From positions 124,001 through 188,000 of the forward strand of contig WHUX01000032.1 of NCBI GenBank assembly GCA_015179025.1: 64,000 bases of DNA, in the 5' to 3' direction. Position numbers and translations under genes: made by a program. Below the pieces are notes generated by a model. It saw nothing but the letters and a program-made list of their open reading frames with translations, made no database searches and was not told the DNA's origin. Shown piece after piece: positions 14,212 to 27,902 of the stretch. This DNA comes from Terfezia claveryi. Its lineage: Eukaryota; Ascomycota; Pezizomycetes; Pezizales; Pezizaceae. The number at the start of each line of letters is the position of its first letter. The first letter of the stretch is position 1.

Positions 14212-16938
14212 CTTGATTTAAATATACATGGCAACCTTTAATCACCTCCAACTCAGGTATTTATATAACATGCAGGTCAAGAAAATGTTCTTTGCACCCA
14301 GCAATATCTATGGTCCTCCTATCGGTTACTCCTCCCCTTACTGCACCGGCGCTTGAACAGTTGAACCCCACTCATCTCTATCCTTGACCAGCCCTTTTAA
14401 ACAGCTTTGATGCGGAAATCCCTGTGCCAAATGTGCAAAGTCACCATGAGTTAGTGTATATCTTGGAGGAAGTCAAGTTATTTCCAGAAGCAAATGGTCA
14501 AATACGGGTTTTGGATGATTTGTCACAGGTGACGAGTACTAGAGCAGTGAATGTGGATATCAAGAAAATTTTGATGGGCGTGGAGAACGCGAGGCAGGAT
14601 GGGGATACGAAGGGAAGGTTTTTTCGTGAATGTGATGGCGAGGGCGGTCAGAGAGGTGGATTTGGGACTGCAGGGTAGTGGAGGTGATAATCACTATTTT
14701 GCTTGATTTTGGTAATTGATGAGACAAATGGCGTTTTCTATTAGGGTTTAAGGGTGGTCCATTCAGCAGTAGAAACAATGGATGATTGGCTTCTGGCTCT
14801 TACGATGTGGTTCTTTGGTACTTTATAGTATGTTTCCGCGGTGTGATTTTATGTTTTGCATTATATATCGGACTCATTTAGGGAAATAGGTACCGGTACC
14901 GGCAGCAGAGAAATACGATATAATTTTTCTGATGTCGAAACCCCGCTCACTTACTAAACTAACGATATTGCTGGTGTCAGTTACCCTGGATCAGCAACAA
15001 TCCCCATTTGAGTAAGATAATCATTGGTCCAAAGAGCTCCAACCTGACAATCGGTACATCCCAACGGGCAAGAGACTAACCCTAACAAGACTACTGTGAC
15101 TCTGTGATTTTTACCCTAGCCAAGTGCCTTGATTTAGAAGTGTTTGCAACGAGCGATCGGCTGTGTCAGGGTAACTCTATGACATATCCAATGGACAGCA
15201 CTAAAAATCCACTCTGTATAATCATTGGCCTATCAGACATGCTTGCTACAATAATACATGTACCTACATACATACCATATGTTACTATTTTTGAAATTCG
15301 ACCAAGCGAAATCTTGTGCCTTACAACTCCACCACCACACGTGTGCAGGGCATGCAGCGGCCCGGGCCGGCCAAGTTAAAGAAATTTTCGATTGGCTTCC
15401 TTTTTTTTTTCTTTTTTTTTTTTTCCCAAGATTTTCTTGGCGTTCTTGTTCCCTGGTTCTCCAATAAACCTACCTAGGTATTCGAATTGGAAAATAAAAA
15501 CCAATATGCAAGCAAATTATGAAATTTCGGCACTTGTGAAGAACCTACCAGGCTGTTGTTGAAAATGGCAAGGGCACAAATGCCACAACTTCCACAACCG
15601 GGTACAGTACCTACCTAGGTATGTTATGTACCTAAAGGCAAGTCCAGCCGCACCTAGTCTCGTGCCCCGTGTCGCACCATTCACAAGTATGTACTTAGTA
15701 CATAAGCTAGTCTGGTTGCCAACCAGGCTATCATAAGCTAAGGCGGGAAATTCGCGGCAGCGATAGTCTGACTTGCACTAGCCCCTGCAGAGACGAAGTT
15801 ACAGGTACTTGTGGCTTAACGCCAGCTTGTTTCCAGCTGTTTTACATACAATGTGGCTGTTTTACATACAAATTAGCAAACGGTTAAAACATTAAAGCCT
15901 TGTAGTCATAGTAGGAACACTTCTATCAACTTCCCAAACTCAAACCTTACTTCTGCATCTGGCAATTTTGGGGGTGGAGTAAGCGCAAGCTTAGGATTTA
16001 TACTGTAGATGTATCATGGAGGTGGGTCCCTTTATATTTCAAACCTGAGGATAATATTTGAGAAACCCTCCTTCTTTTTCTCTCTTAATTCACAGAAGCC
16101 AAGTTTTAGATTTGGCAATCCTGTTCGAAAACTTTTGTCCCCATACTTTGCCGGTTGCGCTGGCGAGATGCATCTACAGTATACTCCCCACCACACACAC
16201 ATACACAAAGCCCCATAGAAAAGGCCGCGTTTTGGCTGTACCTAACCAGGGATACATCTTCGCCAGGACCTTAAATAATGCAAACTCCGTGGAAATAAGA
16301 TTAACAGTTGCATCTATAGACGTTACACAGCGTGTTTGTCAGGTGAAAAATGAGAACCCACTGACATTTCCCTAGATCGCTCTTCATATGAAATTCTAGC
16401 TTATGTTGGATCCCCCCCCCCACAACACACTCAACACTCCCCATATGCATGGGATAGCTTGAGCCATGACAGGAAAAAAGTAACTATTGAAACAAAAAGG
16501 AGAAAAGCTGAAGAGTTAATGGGAAGGTAACTTATACAACGAAGTAACTGTGTAAGAACGCACCTGCTAGAATATGTGAACGCTCATTCTTCAAAAAGCA
16601 ACTGGACAGACATGGAGCAGTGGTGAATAGCCAAACGAATTAAGATATGATGTTCTCGTGTCAGAAACACAAGTGGAACTAATACATTAGACAAAATACT
16701 TCAAGACGCCATGAATTGCAATTGTGATACTCTCTGATGCTCCCACCCCCAAGATAGTAAATATACCAAGCAAACAATGAAACACCTCCCGCTCATTTTC
16801 ATCTCTGCCAAGCTTAGCCCACCAAAGTAATAATAAAAGTAGGAAGAAATACAGCCGTCGAACATAGGGAATCGCTTGTGAGTGTAAGTAAAACTCATGT
16901 TGATCAAAAAAAATTGTGTACAGTATGAAGACACAAGA
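14212..16938. other. Gene-poor region
   Basis: No intact gene was recognised. An 84-codon open frame at 14424-14678 is preceded by an in-frame acceptor-like TTTTAAACAG, and could be the tail of a decayed gene, but nothing in it is recognisable. Other contents: CCTAGGTA-type words near 15470 and 15612, T-rich tracts at about 15401-15425, a 16-bp direct repeat GCTGTTTTACATACAA (15836 and 15856), and the repeat at 15701-15740 listed separately. Confidence 0.4.
15701..15740. repeat. Micro-insertion a: core TCTGGTTG between 9-bp direct repeats
   Basis: The 9-mer CATAAGCTA occurs at 15701-15709 and again at 15732-15740. The 22 bp between them begin GTCTGGTTG and form a near-palindrome (TCTGGTTGCCAACCAGG). 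It is one of six such sites in the window sharing the core. The palindrome would fit an excision footprint retaining both element ends. Confidence 0.6.
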
Positions 16939-19900
16939 TCAGGGAAGTCGTTGAAAGTGTTTGCACCATATCCATCCGATTTCTCCATGTTCATCGTCCT
17001 GATTTTTGGCTAGCCAGATTTCACCCTTGATGCCAATGACCTGCAAAGGATTAGCTAACGTCTATTGGACAGCAAGATGCATGGTACTAACATCGAATAC
17101 CTCCCCTTGCACATAAGTCAGATAAGGAAACCCCGCTTCCCGTCTTTGCTTATCTATATTGAACTCATACAAGCTCACTGCCACAAACAATGGAGCGGAA
17201 TCCTGTGCGACTGTCATGGGTCGTCGCCGGCTTTCACTCCTTCGTGTACGGTTGCTTTGCCCCGAGTTTGAACGTGAGGGCACTGGTGATGGCTCACTAT
17301 CCGACATTGGCATGGCAGAAGAAAATGCCCCGGAGAATATTTGGGGTGAAGGAGAAGACGTCCTGCTGAAATCTGGTGTTACTGTTGTCTCGGGCACAGG
17401 CGCGAAAGCTGCAGATGAAGATGGCCTTGGGTGAGAGGTTGGAGGTCGAGGGGCAAGAGGGGAGTGCGCAGACAGTGATCGCAGCACTGAAGGTGAGGTA
17501 GGGGTAGTTTGCACTCGAGTGGGATATACTGAAGAACTAGCCCTTGCACGGGCTGTATGGCCAGCCATATGACTTGCTCCAGGCATTGCTGTAGCAATGG
17601 CACTCATTGCGGCGGCGACGGTCATTTCATCGCTATGACGCCGGTGGTTATCCAGACTTGACACAGATCGACTACTAAACGATGTACATCGCTCTCGCTG
17701 GTCTCTGACAGGGTCAGCAGTATTTGGTCGATAGTGGTTTGAGAGCATATCTTTGTCATCTAGAGAAATTGACGATGGAGAAAGCATAAGATGCCCAAGG
17801 CCACTTGGGGATGTTATGGCTTTCAACGTTGTGACAGTTTTCCCTTGAGTATTTATCAGCATCAACTCTGGTAGTGAAGGAGCATCGATCCTGAAGGCAT
17901 ACCATTGCATATCCCCAAGTCTTTGATTGCAGACTCATTGTACGAATAATCCGCCGAGAAATTCGCCACAATATCCTTGGGTTGTACTGGAACACTGATG
18001 TCAGGCATTGCTGTGATGAGGGCGCCAGAAAATGTCTGATTCCACTGAGATTGCAGCTCAACAAAATTGTCTAATGAGACGATGACGAGCTTTTTAGTTA
18101 GAATGAAGAGTTTTGGAAGCTCATCTATCAGTGCTTCGTTTAATGCCACATAGGCGTCTGCCAATTCCTTGGTCTTCTTATCAAGTACGGTGCCCTTTTC
18201 CTTGATAGCATTATATCTTGCAAAGTCTACAGACTTCTTGTTTCGTTTGACCATGAGTCTCTGAGGATTGTCATACAATCGCAATAAAGCCTCAATCGGC
18301 TCAACACAATGTTTCTTGACCCGATGTGTCTGCTACCTGTTAGGATTCTCTTTAGTTCTCTGAGGGAAATTCCGTTTATCTCACATGTTCTGAAAGCGCT
18401 GCTTTAACCATATCCCTCATTGCTGTATCGAAGAGCCTCCATTTCGACTCTAACTCGGGGTAACGGGTTTGCGATAAGTCTTCAAACTCCTTGATAGACC
18501 CTGAAATTTCTAGGAATTGCTCGAAAAACTCATTTGTTTTTGCAATATACCCATCAATGTCGCGAAACACAACTTGCAGCTGTACGTAATGCATGTTGAA
18601 GTTTTCAACCAACTTGTTATACTGGGGGTCCACAACCGCTTCGGAAGCACCCATTGTTTGTCGTAACATTTCGGCTCGTCGGCTTATCAGTTTGCTAATG
18701 CCATGGCGGATATCAGTGTCATTACGCTTTCGCACAATCTTCTCAAGAATGTCCTTGCGTTTTTTCAGCTCATTAATGCGATCCGCCACCATCCGCACTT
18801 CTTTCTCTGCCCAAACAAGAGCAGTGTAGTCAGGGTGGTCTGGTGGCGTCACTTCAAGTAGCGAGTGCAGCATTAAAGGGTACTTGAGAATCCTCTGAAC
18901 TGGTTTGATAAGTAATGATTCCAAACTCCAAGCATTTGTCAGGTCCTCAGCTACTGCTTTGCACTCCTGCTCGTCCATTAGCTTCGCCTGTGAATATAGA
19001 ATGTAAAGAATTTTACCCTCAGCCATATTGCAACCCCTTGGGAAGCTTCTAACTTCTGTAGCCTTATAACAGCTGTCTCATGGTTTTTACAATAATCGCC
19101 ATAAAATTTCTCCATCTTGGCTAAATGTTCCCCAAATGCTTCTCCGACGTATGTTTGTCGATCCTTTTCGTCATCGGATAAGAAGGATAGTTCACTCACA
19201 ACACTCCCACGGATATTCTCATCACCACTGATAGAATTTGCGAGACTCACAGAACTACTATTCAAGTTGCTGCGTGGCTTTTTCAAGACGTACACACTAG
19301 CCACTGCGGCTTTCAGCGATTCTTGGAATGCCTTCGAGAATTGTATTATCGCGTCGGTGTTTCCGAACATGACCTTCACATCCTCCGAAGTCAATGCGGA
19401 GCAAGCATTCGCAGAACCTTTGTATATCTCTTCGGTGACGGTCATATCTTGAAAGAAAGCCTTCTCCGTATCTACCAGCTCTTTCATGATGTTCTTCCGT
19501 TTTGTAAGATTCTTTTGATCTGATACAGAATCAATTGTAGGAATCCTGATGCTTGCGTTTAGAGATGAGGGTAGTGTTATTTCTGATGCTCGAGGTGATG
19601 CAACAGGTGCTGTGAATGTCGAACTCCTGCGAGAGCCATCTGGATCGGAGTAGGAGCTTGATGGGGGAGAGAAGGGCGTCTTGGCTGGAGCAGTATAGTT
19701 GTGCTCTAACGAGGGACGATTTGACTTGTGAGAACTTCCTTGGGATTCAGAACCATGGGTATCTAATCCAATCGTAAAAGGGGATGAGATACGGATTGCC
19801 AGCCCCAGAGGTTCATTATCGGTGGGGATTGCCGGCAATGAGAGCGCGTTCTGTAGCGGCGTGCGATTTGGCGTAGGCTTGCGAGGGAATGCTAGCTCGA

Positions 19901-22718
19901 CGAATGGTACCGAATTCTTCCTAGGAACTGGAGGTAGATATAGATCATCCTTGGGTGGAGGAGTTGGAGGGAGTGGTTCATCATTGATGGATTGGCGTGA
20001 GGTAATCGGAGATTGGGATCTCGTCAGTGATAATTGTTCGGAGGCCGAAGGACCCTCATTTTGCCAGTCTTCAGAACCTTCGGCACTTGGTCTGGAAGAA
20101 GAATGCATTGTCTCCTCTGAGCAACTAGAGACCTCATCCTCATCTCCTTCATAGTTACCGTCTTCACCACTTTGATCCTCACTTATATCCGTCTCCCTAA
20201 CTGCAGCCGCATACTCACTAGAAGGTGAATCAATGTATGGGCTCAGAAAATCCTCTCGTGGCTCATCGTATCGATCTATGAAACTGAGTATGGTGTTTTC
20301 TCCTTCAGTAGGCGTGTAAAGCTCGCTGTCCACGGGTGATGGGATGATGGGTGTGTCGAGAGAATCTCTTGCTTCGGGTGGATATATTACACCCCCAACA
20401 GTAAATCCGCGTAAGTCTGTTTGTAGAGCCGAACTTGTCGTCCTAGGGACATCCTGTCTTTGTTCATTCTCTGATTCGTCACCACACGTTACATCAGTCC
20501 ATTCTGTGACAATGGAATCTGGCCTCAGATATTCAGAAATATCTGTCATTCTCGGAGGCGGCCGTCGACTTTCAACGGGGGAATCTGGCGTGATGATAAC
20601 AGGGACTTGAGTACTCTTCTTGCTGGGCTCGCCGATCGTCAATAGACTTCGTGTAAAGGGAGACACTGGGCTTTCTTCACCGGGTAGTTTGTTCTTAGCT
20701 GCGGGAAGATTATCGATCTGAAACCTCAAACTAGGGAGTCCGGATAACGAGAACCGTTTCGATGCTGGCCGCTCCACCATTTCAACATTCTGGGCCATTT
20801 CCACTCTCTCATCGTCATCATTGCTGCCTGAAAGTGGGAGCCCTTCTGTAAGCACTCTCTTCTCATTATTGTAGTTAATAGCGGAACTAAATGATCCATC
20901 TGCTGCTTCGTGATAAGCAGGTAATGGCTCATCGGGCGATTGTATATCTATCGGCGTAACTGAGCTTGAAGAGGGTTCGCTTTTTAAGTGTGAATTATAA
21001 GGCGAACTTTGCACATTGTTCTTCGGGGTTTCCTCCGAATTCAGTTCATTTTGAGAAACCTTCTCTTGGTCGTAGTCCTGGCCAATTATTTCTGTCACTG
21101 GCAACACATTAGTCTGTGGTCCTAGACTGACAGAAAGGTCCCCGTCGTCCTCCTGCTCTTCCTCAATGGTTTCCTGAATAGGCGTTATGGCTTCCTTAAT
21201 GCTACGTGTACTAGGACTACCCACGCCCTCTTCTTCTTCTTCTTCTATTGCTCCTTTGAGACTGACCACTGATGACTGCTTGACGACGACCTTTGGTTGA
21301 TTCTCTTTCACAGAGCTTTCGCTTAATGTTTTCGTATATGCGGCTTGAATTGCTGCCCTCCTAGCAGCAAAGTCGATTGACCCTAACTCTGGTATTTTCT
21401 TCTTCGCTCGTGCCGTAGTGCGCGGGGAATCGTCTACTTTCCCCTGGCCAGTGGACGTGGCTGTTGACCCCGTACTTCGGGTCGTTTTTGGCTTTGGTGT
21501 GGCAGCCGGAGAAGAAATCTGAGCTCTGGGTCGTGATGATCGTAATTCTGGTGATTTCTTTGGAGGAGGAGCGGTAATATAAGCTCTCAGAGTTGGTGAT
21601 TTTGAAGGCTGTGGAATATGCCTCGAACTGTGTGGTGAAACATTGAGGGACGACAAAGTTGACCTTTTGTTCGTAGACTCACTTCCAGTAAAACCGGAAC
21701 GTCCCGTTGACGTTGTTTTGGATAGGGGGTTCCTTGAACTTGTACCTATGGTTTTCGTGTTGTGTTTCCTCTGAATCAATGGTATCTTTGATAGTGGTGA
21801 CGCTGGCGAGAGTGGCGAGTCTATGGAGCTGGAAGTCACTTTAGACCTTATCGACGGGTGGATGTCTGTAGCTAGAGTAGGGCTTGCTGGATTTTCCCGT
21901 TTGCTTGGTGAACTGGAGACCTCGACATTTGACCTGCTTCTGCGATGTCGAAGTGCTGATCTTTCCGTTTGTAAGGTTAAATGTGGCCTGTCATTCTCTA
22001 TATTCGACCGGCTACGACCATGCCGCTGCTCAATTCCTTGAACTATGAATTCACCATCTAATACCACATTGTCGTGTTCCCGCCTACTCACATTCTTACC
22101 CTTCTCTACCGGTCTGGCTGTTGATGGTCTTTTTATTTTGACCTCCCCTGTGGTAGATATTGTTGAAGCTCTAGAAGAAGCTCTGCTTGTTGTTTTCGAC
22201 TCGTAAGAGCTCAATGCTGATGTTGAGCGGTTCTGTCTCGGCTTAGTAGTGTCCTTTGATGTCGATTTTGCAGAGCCACCCCCAGGCCTCCACGGAGGTG
22301 GTGCCTTTTTAGTCTCTGGTTGTTTTCTGTTCTTCACGGACGGGGATACTCGACTCGCAGCTGTAGCATTTGTAGGACAGGGAATTTTTTCGTCTTGCGT
22401 CTCATTAAACCTGTTTACGATATCCTTAAACTTTGCAGCGTGCGCTGGGGCAGATGGAGCCGTCCGGGGGTTGACAGCAGATGGAGTGGCCCGGGAGTTG
22501 ATAGCCGGTGAAGAACCACTCCGCGGCGTTTGGCGGTATGGTGATACATAAGTCGCGGTACCGTTTGTAGTTGTGCGGGGGTTCTTGGATGTTCGAGATG
22601 GTGTTACTTTTGCGGGTGGGGCCTTTGGATCCTCAGTGGTAGCGGCATCTGGTGAGAGCACTCTGGATTCACCTGAAGCTGGCATCTTTTCACGAACGCA
22701 TGAGTCGTGGTGGGACAA
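16939..22718 (-). CDS. RhoGEF with DH, BAR and C-terminal SH3-like domains (Gef1/Tuba type)
   Basis: Predicted guanine-nucleotide exchange factor for Cdc42/Rho with a membrane-curvature (BAR) module. Proposed exons: 22718-19017, 18966-18385, 18329-17903, 17759-17092 and 17040-16939, giving 1826 residues. Residues 1-1060 are disordered and Ser/Pro-rich. DH starts near residue 1066 (KRKNIMKELVDTEKAFFQDM) and ends past SLLIKPVQRILKYPLML. BAR follows (from about FNMHYVQLQVVFRDIDGY to LGICN). The C-terminus (LFVAVSLYEFN ... GEIGWIWCKHFQRLP) resembles an SH3 domain. The intron at 17760-17902 is uncertain: an in-frame alternative acceptor at 17868 would add 36 residues but needs a 35-nt intron. An in-frame ATG at 22685 is an alternative start. 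DH-BAR architecture is that of fission yeast Gef1; orthology is inferred. Confidence 0.85.
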
Positions 22719-23799
22719 TCTCTTTACGCTCTAAAGCCGCTGGCCGAGACCGTCCTTATCAATTCTATACAGATGGACGTTGAACCTGGTGGTATGCTGG
22801 AACGCGAGTGCGGAGGGCGAGATTGAGCTGTTTTTTTGGGTTTCGTTTATCAGAGTACAGAATCCCTTCAAGCCTGTGAAAGATAGCTGACACAATTGAC
22901 GGCCGTGATCTCCAGTTGGCGAGCTGGCAAAGTAAGGAAGCGAAGCTCCCGAAATCTGAGAGAGCCTCCACAACTAGTAAAATTAGAATGAATTGTGGGA
23001 GGGTATATAGGAGAAACGAGGGTGAGAATGGATCAACAATGTAGGAAAGATCGTATTGGCGAGCAACGTAGGAGATGTCTGATGTCTGAAGTTCTAGGCA
23101 CGAGAGGAACAGTGACAGGCCAGAAAAGAACCTGGCCTCCGCCGAGTGAACACTGTAGATTTTTGTGTTTCCCCCTCACAAAACCGGTACCTGTGGGGGA
23201 GCCCTTCACAACTACTGGTATTATTGACTAATCGCAAGTTGGGAATTGTTTTGGGAATCCCGCCCGCAACAAAAATGCAAGGGAGAGGACAAGAACGGCT
23301 TGAAACGAGATATAACGGGGCAGAATCAACGAAACTGGGGGTGACGATTGGGTATCCATCAGGACGGGCAGGCATATAGGTAGCGGCCCTTGGGTTGGCT
23401 GTCTTCTTTTATTGCAGGGGTCAGGGGAAAGACAGCATTTCCAACCATTCTCTGGTGTTCTTGCCTTTAGCGGGTGTAACGACACCTGTGCTTCACAAAT
23501 TAGCTGCGTCGGGCTTTATTTAGCCACCATCGGGGCAGGGGATACCAGCAGGGACGCGGTGCAGGACTGAGGGCTGCATGAACATTGATACGTCCATATG
23601 TCCGTTCCAGATATATATTCCGAGGACATTGCAAGGTTGTTATGTATATGTAGTATATGTACATGATGCCGGCTGGCTGTGGTTGTCGCGAGGTGGCACT
23701 AGGAATCCACCCTTCCCACGTCCAGCGGCCGTTTATTCGCAGCCGTTAAAATAGCCCACAGCTCCCTCGACGGCAGCAAGAGAATCTTGAAGCCCCTCG
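22719..23799. promoter_or_regulatory. Divergent promoter of the RhoGEF gene and TERT
   Basis: Both genes are transcribed away from this 1.08-kb stretch. No coding frame is convincing. Near 23640-23662 there is a TATGTATATGTAGTATATG stretch. The 60 bp before the TERT start contain GCCGTTAAAATAG and CT-rich sequence. Confidence 0.45.
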
Positions 23800-26700
23800 A
23801 TGGCGAAGATGGCGAAGAGGCGACGATCAACGGAACTGCAACGCGATGCCGAACCACCTAAAAAGCGCCGAAAAGAGGTTCACCTGCCTCGACAGCCGGA
23901 GAAGGCCGGCCACCATGTTCTGTCCCTATACTTCCCAACATTGCTCACGCTCCGGCAGTATCTTGTTGCGAGACTGTCCAGCCTGAGGCGTTCCCAGGCC
24001 CAGGACCGTGGCCTTGTCGAGCTGCAGTCGGATCGGATCCATGGGAGTCATCCTCTCTGCAGCCTTCTGGACACTACATTGGTGGGTTTGGATGGCGAGG
24101 TGCCCAAAGGTAATCAAATCACACACGACATGGTAGAAGCTACTGCATCCAGCCCATCATGGTCCGCGAGCGAGGGTCCCCCCCAGTCTGAGGTGAATAA
24201 GCCCTTCTCTACTAATATATTCCTAGATTATCCGTATCTGGGTGGAGGGCTGATATTGAAGTTTCCTCCATATAGATCGTTCAAGTTGCTATTCGCATTC
24301 TATTCGCCCGAAGGACATCCTTCTTCCCAACGAATATCCTCACTGGGGGCTATAAATTCAAAAATGGGGATATTGTGTGCTCTATACCCAATGCGCATGT
24401 CCAAACGCTCAAATCACCCCTCTGGCAACAGCTGCTTAAGCTTGTCAGGGAAGCGGTGATGCTAGACCTACTTCTTACTACCTCCGTATTTATATTCACG
24501 AAGAATGATTGTTTCTACCAGCTTATAGGTAATCTTGACAATCCTTTCGAGCTTTATTTTGATAGCAGGCATGGCTTATACCAGTATCTTAGGAAATCCA
24601 ATTTCAGAAGGAGTCCCTACACATCTTGCGACACATATAGGCGGGCAGGGGCTGAACCATGATGCCGGGCAGGCTGTAGGGCAGAGCAAAAAACGGCCGA
24701 CTTCGGATGCTTCTAAGCGTGATGCCAAGCGGCCAAAATTTACCGATAGTGCAGCCGCATCACTATCGCGCATCAATTTTGCGCGCTTAAAAATGTTCTC
24801 ACGCCCTACAATTAATTCGCGTGGAGATGTCACTTTTGGGTTTCGTCATAATTGTGAGTTAAATTGTTTTTTTTGGTTCCTGCATATCATCCATGCACAA
24901 CCTGGTACTGATAAGGGGATGTAGACGTACTAAACCGATATCCAAATTGTGGGTCAAAGGAGGAAAATATACATGTATTGCATTACCTCTTCCCCAAGCA
25001 ATGCGGCCTACCAAATGTTTTTACATCAGGGTTGAAGGATTATATGCAATTTGAGGAAGAAATAAATGTCTTGAAAGCTCAAAAAGACGGAAAACCACCA
25101 TTGGTGCCCAGAAGGTTACATGGGACGGTGACAGGTTTGGTAGCCAAACTACAAAAATTGCAATCACAGTGCCCATATAATTTTCTTTTAAGATACTACT
25201 GCCCTGTATTTGTATGTTTCTCCCAGTGCTCTCAATTTTAAAGAGTTTGACGTATTAATATTATGGACTTTCTAGGAATGTGACCAGGGTGTTCAGGACA
25301 GGAGATTCATGCTACCTAGGGTCCCCAAGCACATAGCACAAGCAGAGAGCATCCCTTCCATGGTGACCCAATTGGGGGCTATTGAAGGTTCCGGAGCTCA
25401 CTGTCCACAAGATGGCCCAACTACGAAGAACTGCTCTAAAAACGTAACTGTGCCACGCCTGAAAATATCCTTCACAGATCATGCTTCATCTGTAGGAGAG
25501 GTATCAGCATTTGTGCATGCGATAGTTGGCCGTATCATCCCGAAACAATTCTTTGGTGGAGTAGAGAACCAAAAGTACATCATGAAACATATCAACCAAA
25601 TCCTCAGGCTTCGAAGATTTGAGATGTTTTCGCTGCATGATGTCATTCAAGGATTGAAGGTATATTGAGTGCTTTTGTGACAATTACGAGAGGCTAACTT
25701 GTCTAGATCAAAGAATTTGCCTGGCTTGTGCCTCACGGAATGGATACCAGGTTGAATATATCGCTATCAGACAAGAATAAACGTATTGAGATATTAGCAG
25801 AGTTCCTGTATTGGCTGTTCGATGGTTTCATCAATCCCTTGATTTCAGCACATTTTTACGTAACCGAGTCTAGTATTTCGAATTCACAGAAGGTCTTCTA
25901 TTTTCGTCATGATGTTTGGCGAAAGTTGAGTGAACCGGCTCTTCAGGATTTGAAGCTTGTGATGTTCGAAGATTACAAGGTGAAGCAAATTCAATTACGA
26001 AGGCTCGGTTATTGTGGAGTACGGTTGTTGCCCAAAGAAACAGGATTTCGTCCCATCATGAATCTGGGGAAAAAACCTAAAATTAACGTATGTGATGCCT
26101 GAGACCCCATATTTAGTTCGACACTGATAAGAGTAATAGGCGTCGTCAAAATTTCCCAAAATTGATCAGGAAAAAAGTATCAATACCATGCTGCAACCTG
26201 TTTTTAGCGTCCTGAAGTATGAAAAGGTATAGGACGATTCCCTTACCTCAATGAATTTAACTGACATAATACTAGAATCGTGATCCTAAATGTGTAGGGT
26301 CTTCTATATTTAACGCCAGGGAAATTTACCCGAGACTCAAGGCATTTAAGAATTTCATACAGAAGAACGGTTGGCAAAATAGGAAACTGTACTTTGTCAA
26401 ATTAGACATACAGGCGTGTTTTGATTCAATCCCCCAGCAGAAACTTATTCAGATCGTCAGGAACTTACTGATAGAGGATGAATATCGGATTGAGTTTCAT
26501 GCGGAGGTTAGACCTGCTGATTATTATGGCCGAGGTGAGGTGCCAGGCGCAAAAGCGAATGTGTTCAGGAAATTCAAACATCAAGCAAGAGGGGAAAATG
26601 AGTTTGAGAGATTTGAAGATTTCGCTTCAAGGGAATCTGAGGTGAAACAGCATGTGGTGTTTGTGGATAAAGGATATAAACGTTACCACACCCGCCGGGA

Positions 26701-27902
26701 ATTGATGGGTTTGCTGAAAGAACATGTTCAGAAAAATATGGTCAAGGTATGGACTCGCATAATCATATTCTACCATGAGCACAGCTAATACATGTTAGGT
26801 TGGGAATAAATTATATCGGCAAAAGAACGGCATACCACAGGGCTCAGTGCTCTCAACCATACTTAGTGGCATTTTGTACGGAGCAATGGAACGTGAGAAA
26901 TTACCTTTCTGCACGGATCCAGATGGCCTTCTCGTACGGCTGGTTGATGACTTCTTATTCATTACATTGAACCGAAATAACGCCACGAAGCTCCTGACGA
27001 TTATGTACAATGGGGTACCCGAGTATGGCGCGAAGATTGCAATAGATAAATGCCTCGTTAATTTCGAGACGTCGGTGAATGGTAATAAGATCACTCGATT
27101 GGTGGGCACCTTGGAGTTTCCCTACTGCGGGAATACAATTCATACAAAGACACTTGATTTCAAGAAAGACATCGACCGACGCATGGAGTCGAGTATGTTC
27201 AGGTTTTTGATTGCACCGAAGTGTAGCTAATTCTTTTAGATCTACAAAATTCCCTCACCACCGTCATTTCCAAAAATGCAGGCCGGGCCTTACATCAGAA
27301 AACAGTCAAGTAGGTCACTTCATCTGCCAAGTTGGCTATCTGAGGACCTGCTAACGAACACCGAATAGGGCTTTTAAACTGCATGCAGATACAATGTTCC
27401 TTGATGTTCAGCACAATAGCACTCGAACAGTGCTCACGAACATATATCGCAATTTTGCAGAGGCTGCCATGAAGTGCTACCGTTATTCCAAATCTTTACC
27501 GAGATGGAAACGACCTAGGGAGTCATTTATGATTAGTACGTACCTTTATGACTTATGGAAAGCTGGTCACTAACTTTACTCAGAAATTGTGTCTGATATT
27601 TTAGACTTTGCCTTCACGATGCTCAAAAGCAGGCAAAGAATAGCTGGAAATATTTACACGGGCATAATCGAGAGCCAGGTCAAGTGGTACGTGCCATATG
27701 TTGTATCATGACCATGAGATTGAAGCTAACATACACTAGGCTGGGTGCATCTGCCTTCTTTGCAGTGTTTGAGAGAAAACAGTCTAGTCACAAGGGGTTC
27801 CTGCGGTGGCTGGAGGTGGTTATTGCAACGCATCCCACCAATACCAAGTGTACACAAGTTGCTAGTGTGGAAAACTCTATAATGGCCTCACGCGCATACT
27901 AA
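23800..27902 (+). CDS. TERT: Telomerase reverse transcriptase, catalytic subunit
   Basis: Extends telomere 3' ends using the telomerase RNA as template. Thirteen exons: 23800-24192, 24276-24528, 24593-24853, 24925-25211, 25276-25659, 25707-26087, 26140-26226, 26276-26746, 26799-27192, 27240-27309, 27369-27535, 27584-27686 and 27740-27902. All junctions are in frame; 1137 residues. The N-terminus is basic (KKRRKEV), then VLSLYFPTLLTLRQYL typical of fungal TERT. The GQ/TEN region includes SQSEIVQVAIRILF and FYQLIGNP. Motif T is FYVTES (about 576-581). RT motifs: 1/2 RLLPKETGFRPIMN (about 632), A KLDIQACFDS (Asp near 726), B' NGIPQGSVLS (QGS near 853), C LVDDFLF (Asp pair near 889-890), E FPYCG. 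The three metal-binding aspartates are present, so it should be active. A second ATG at 23809 is a possible start. Confidence 0.95.

Noticed and set aside
14424..14678. An 84-codon frame that may continue an upstream exon (SFDAEIPVPNVQSHHELVYI)
   Set aside because: Upstream frame is closed by a stop and no donor pairs with the acceptor-like site. Possibly a gene relic, but nothing supports a product.
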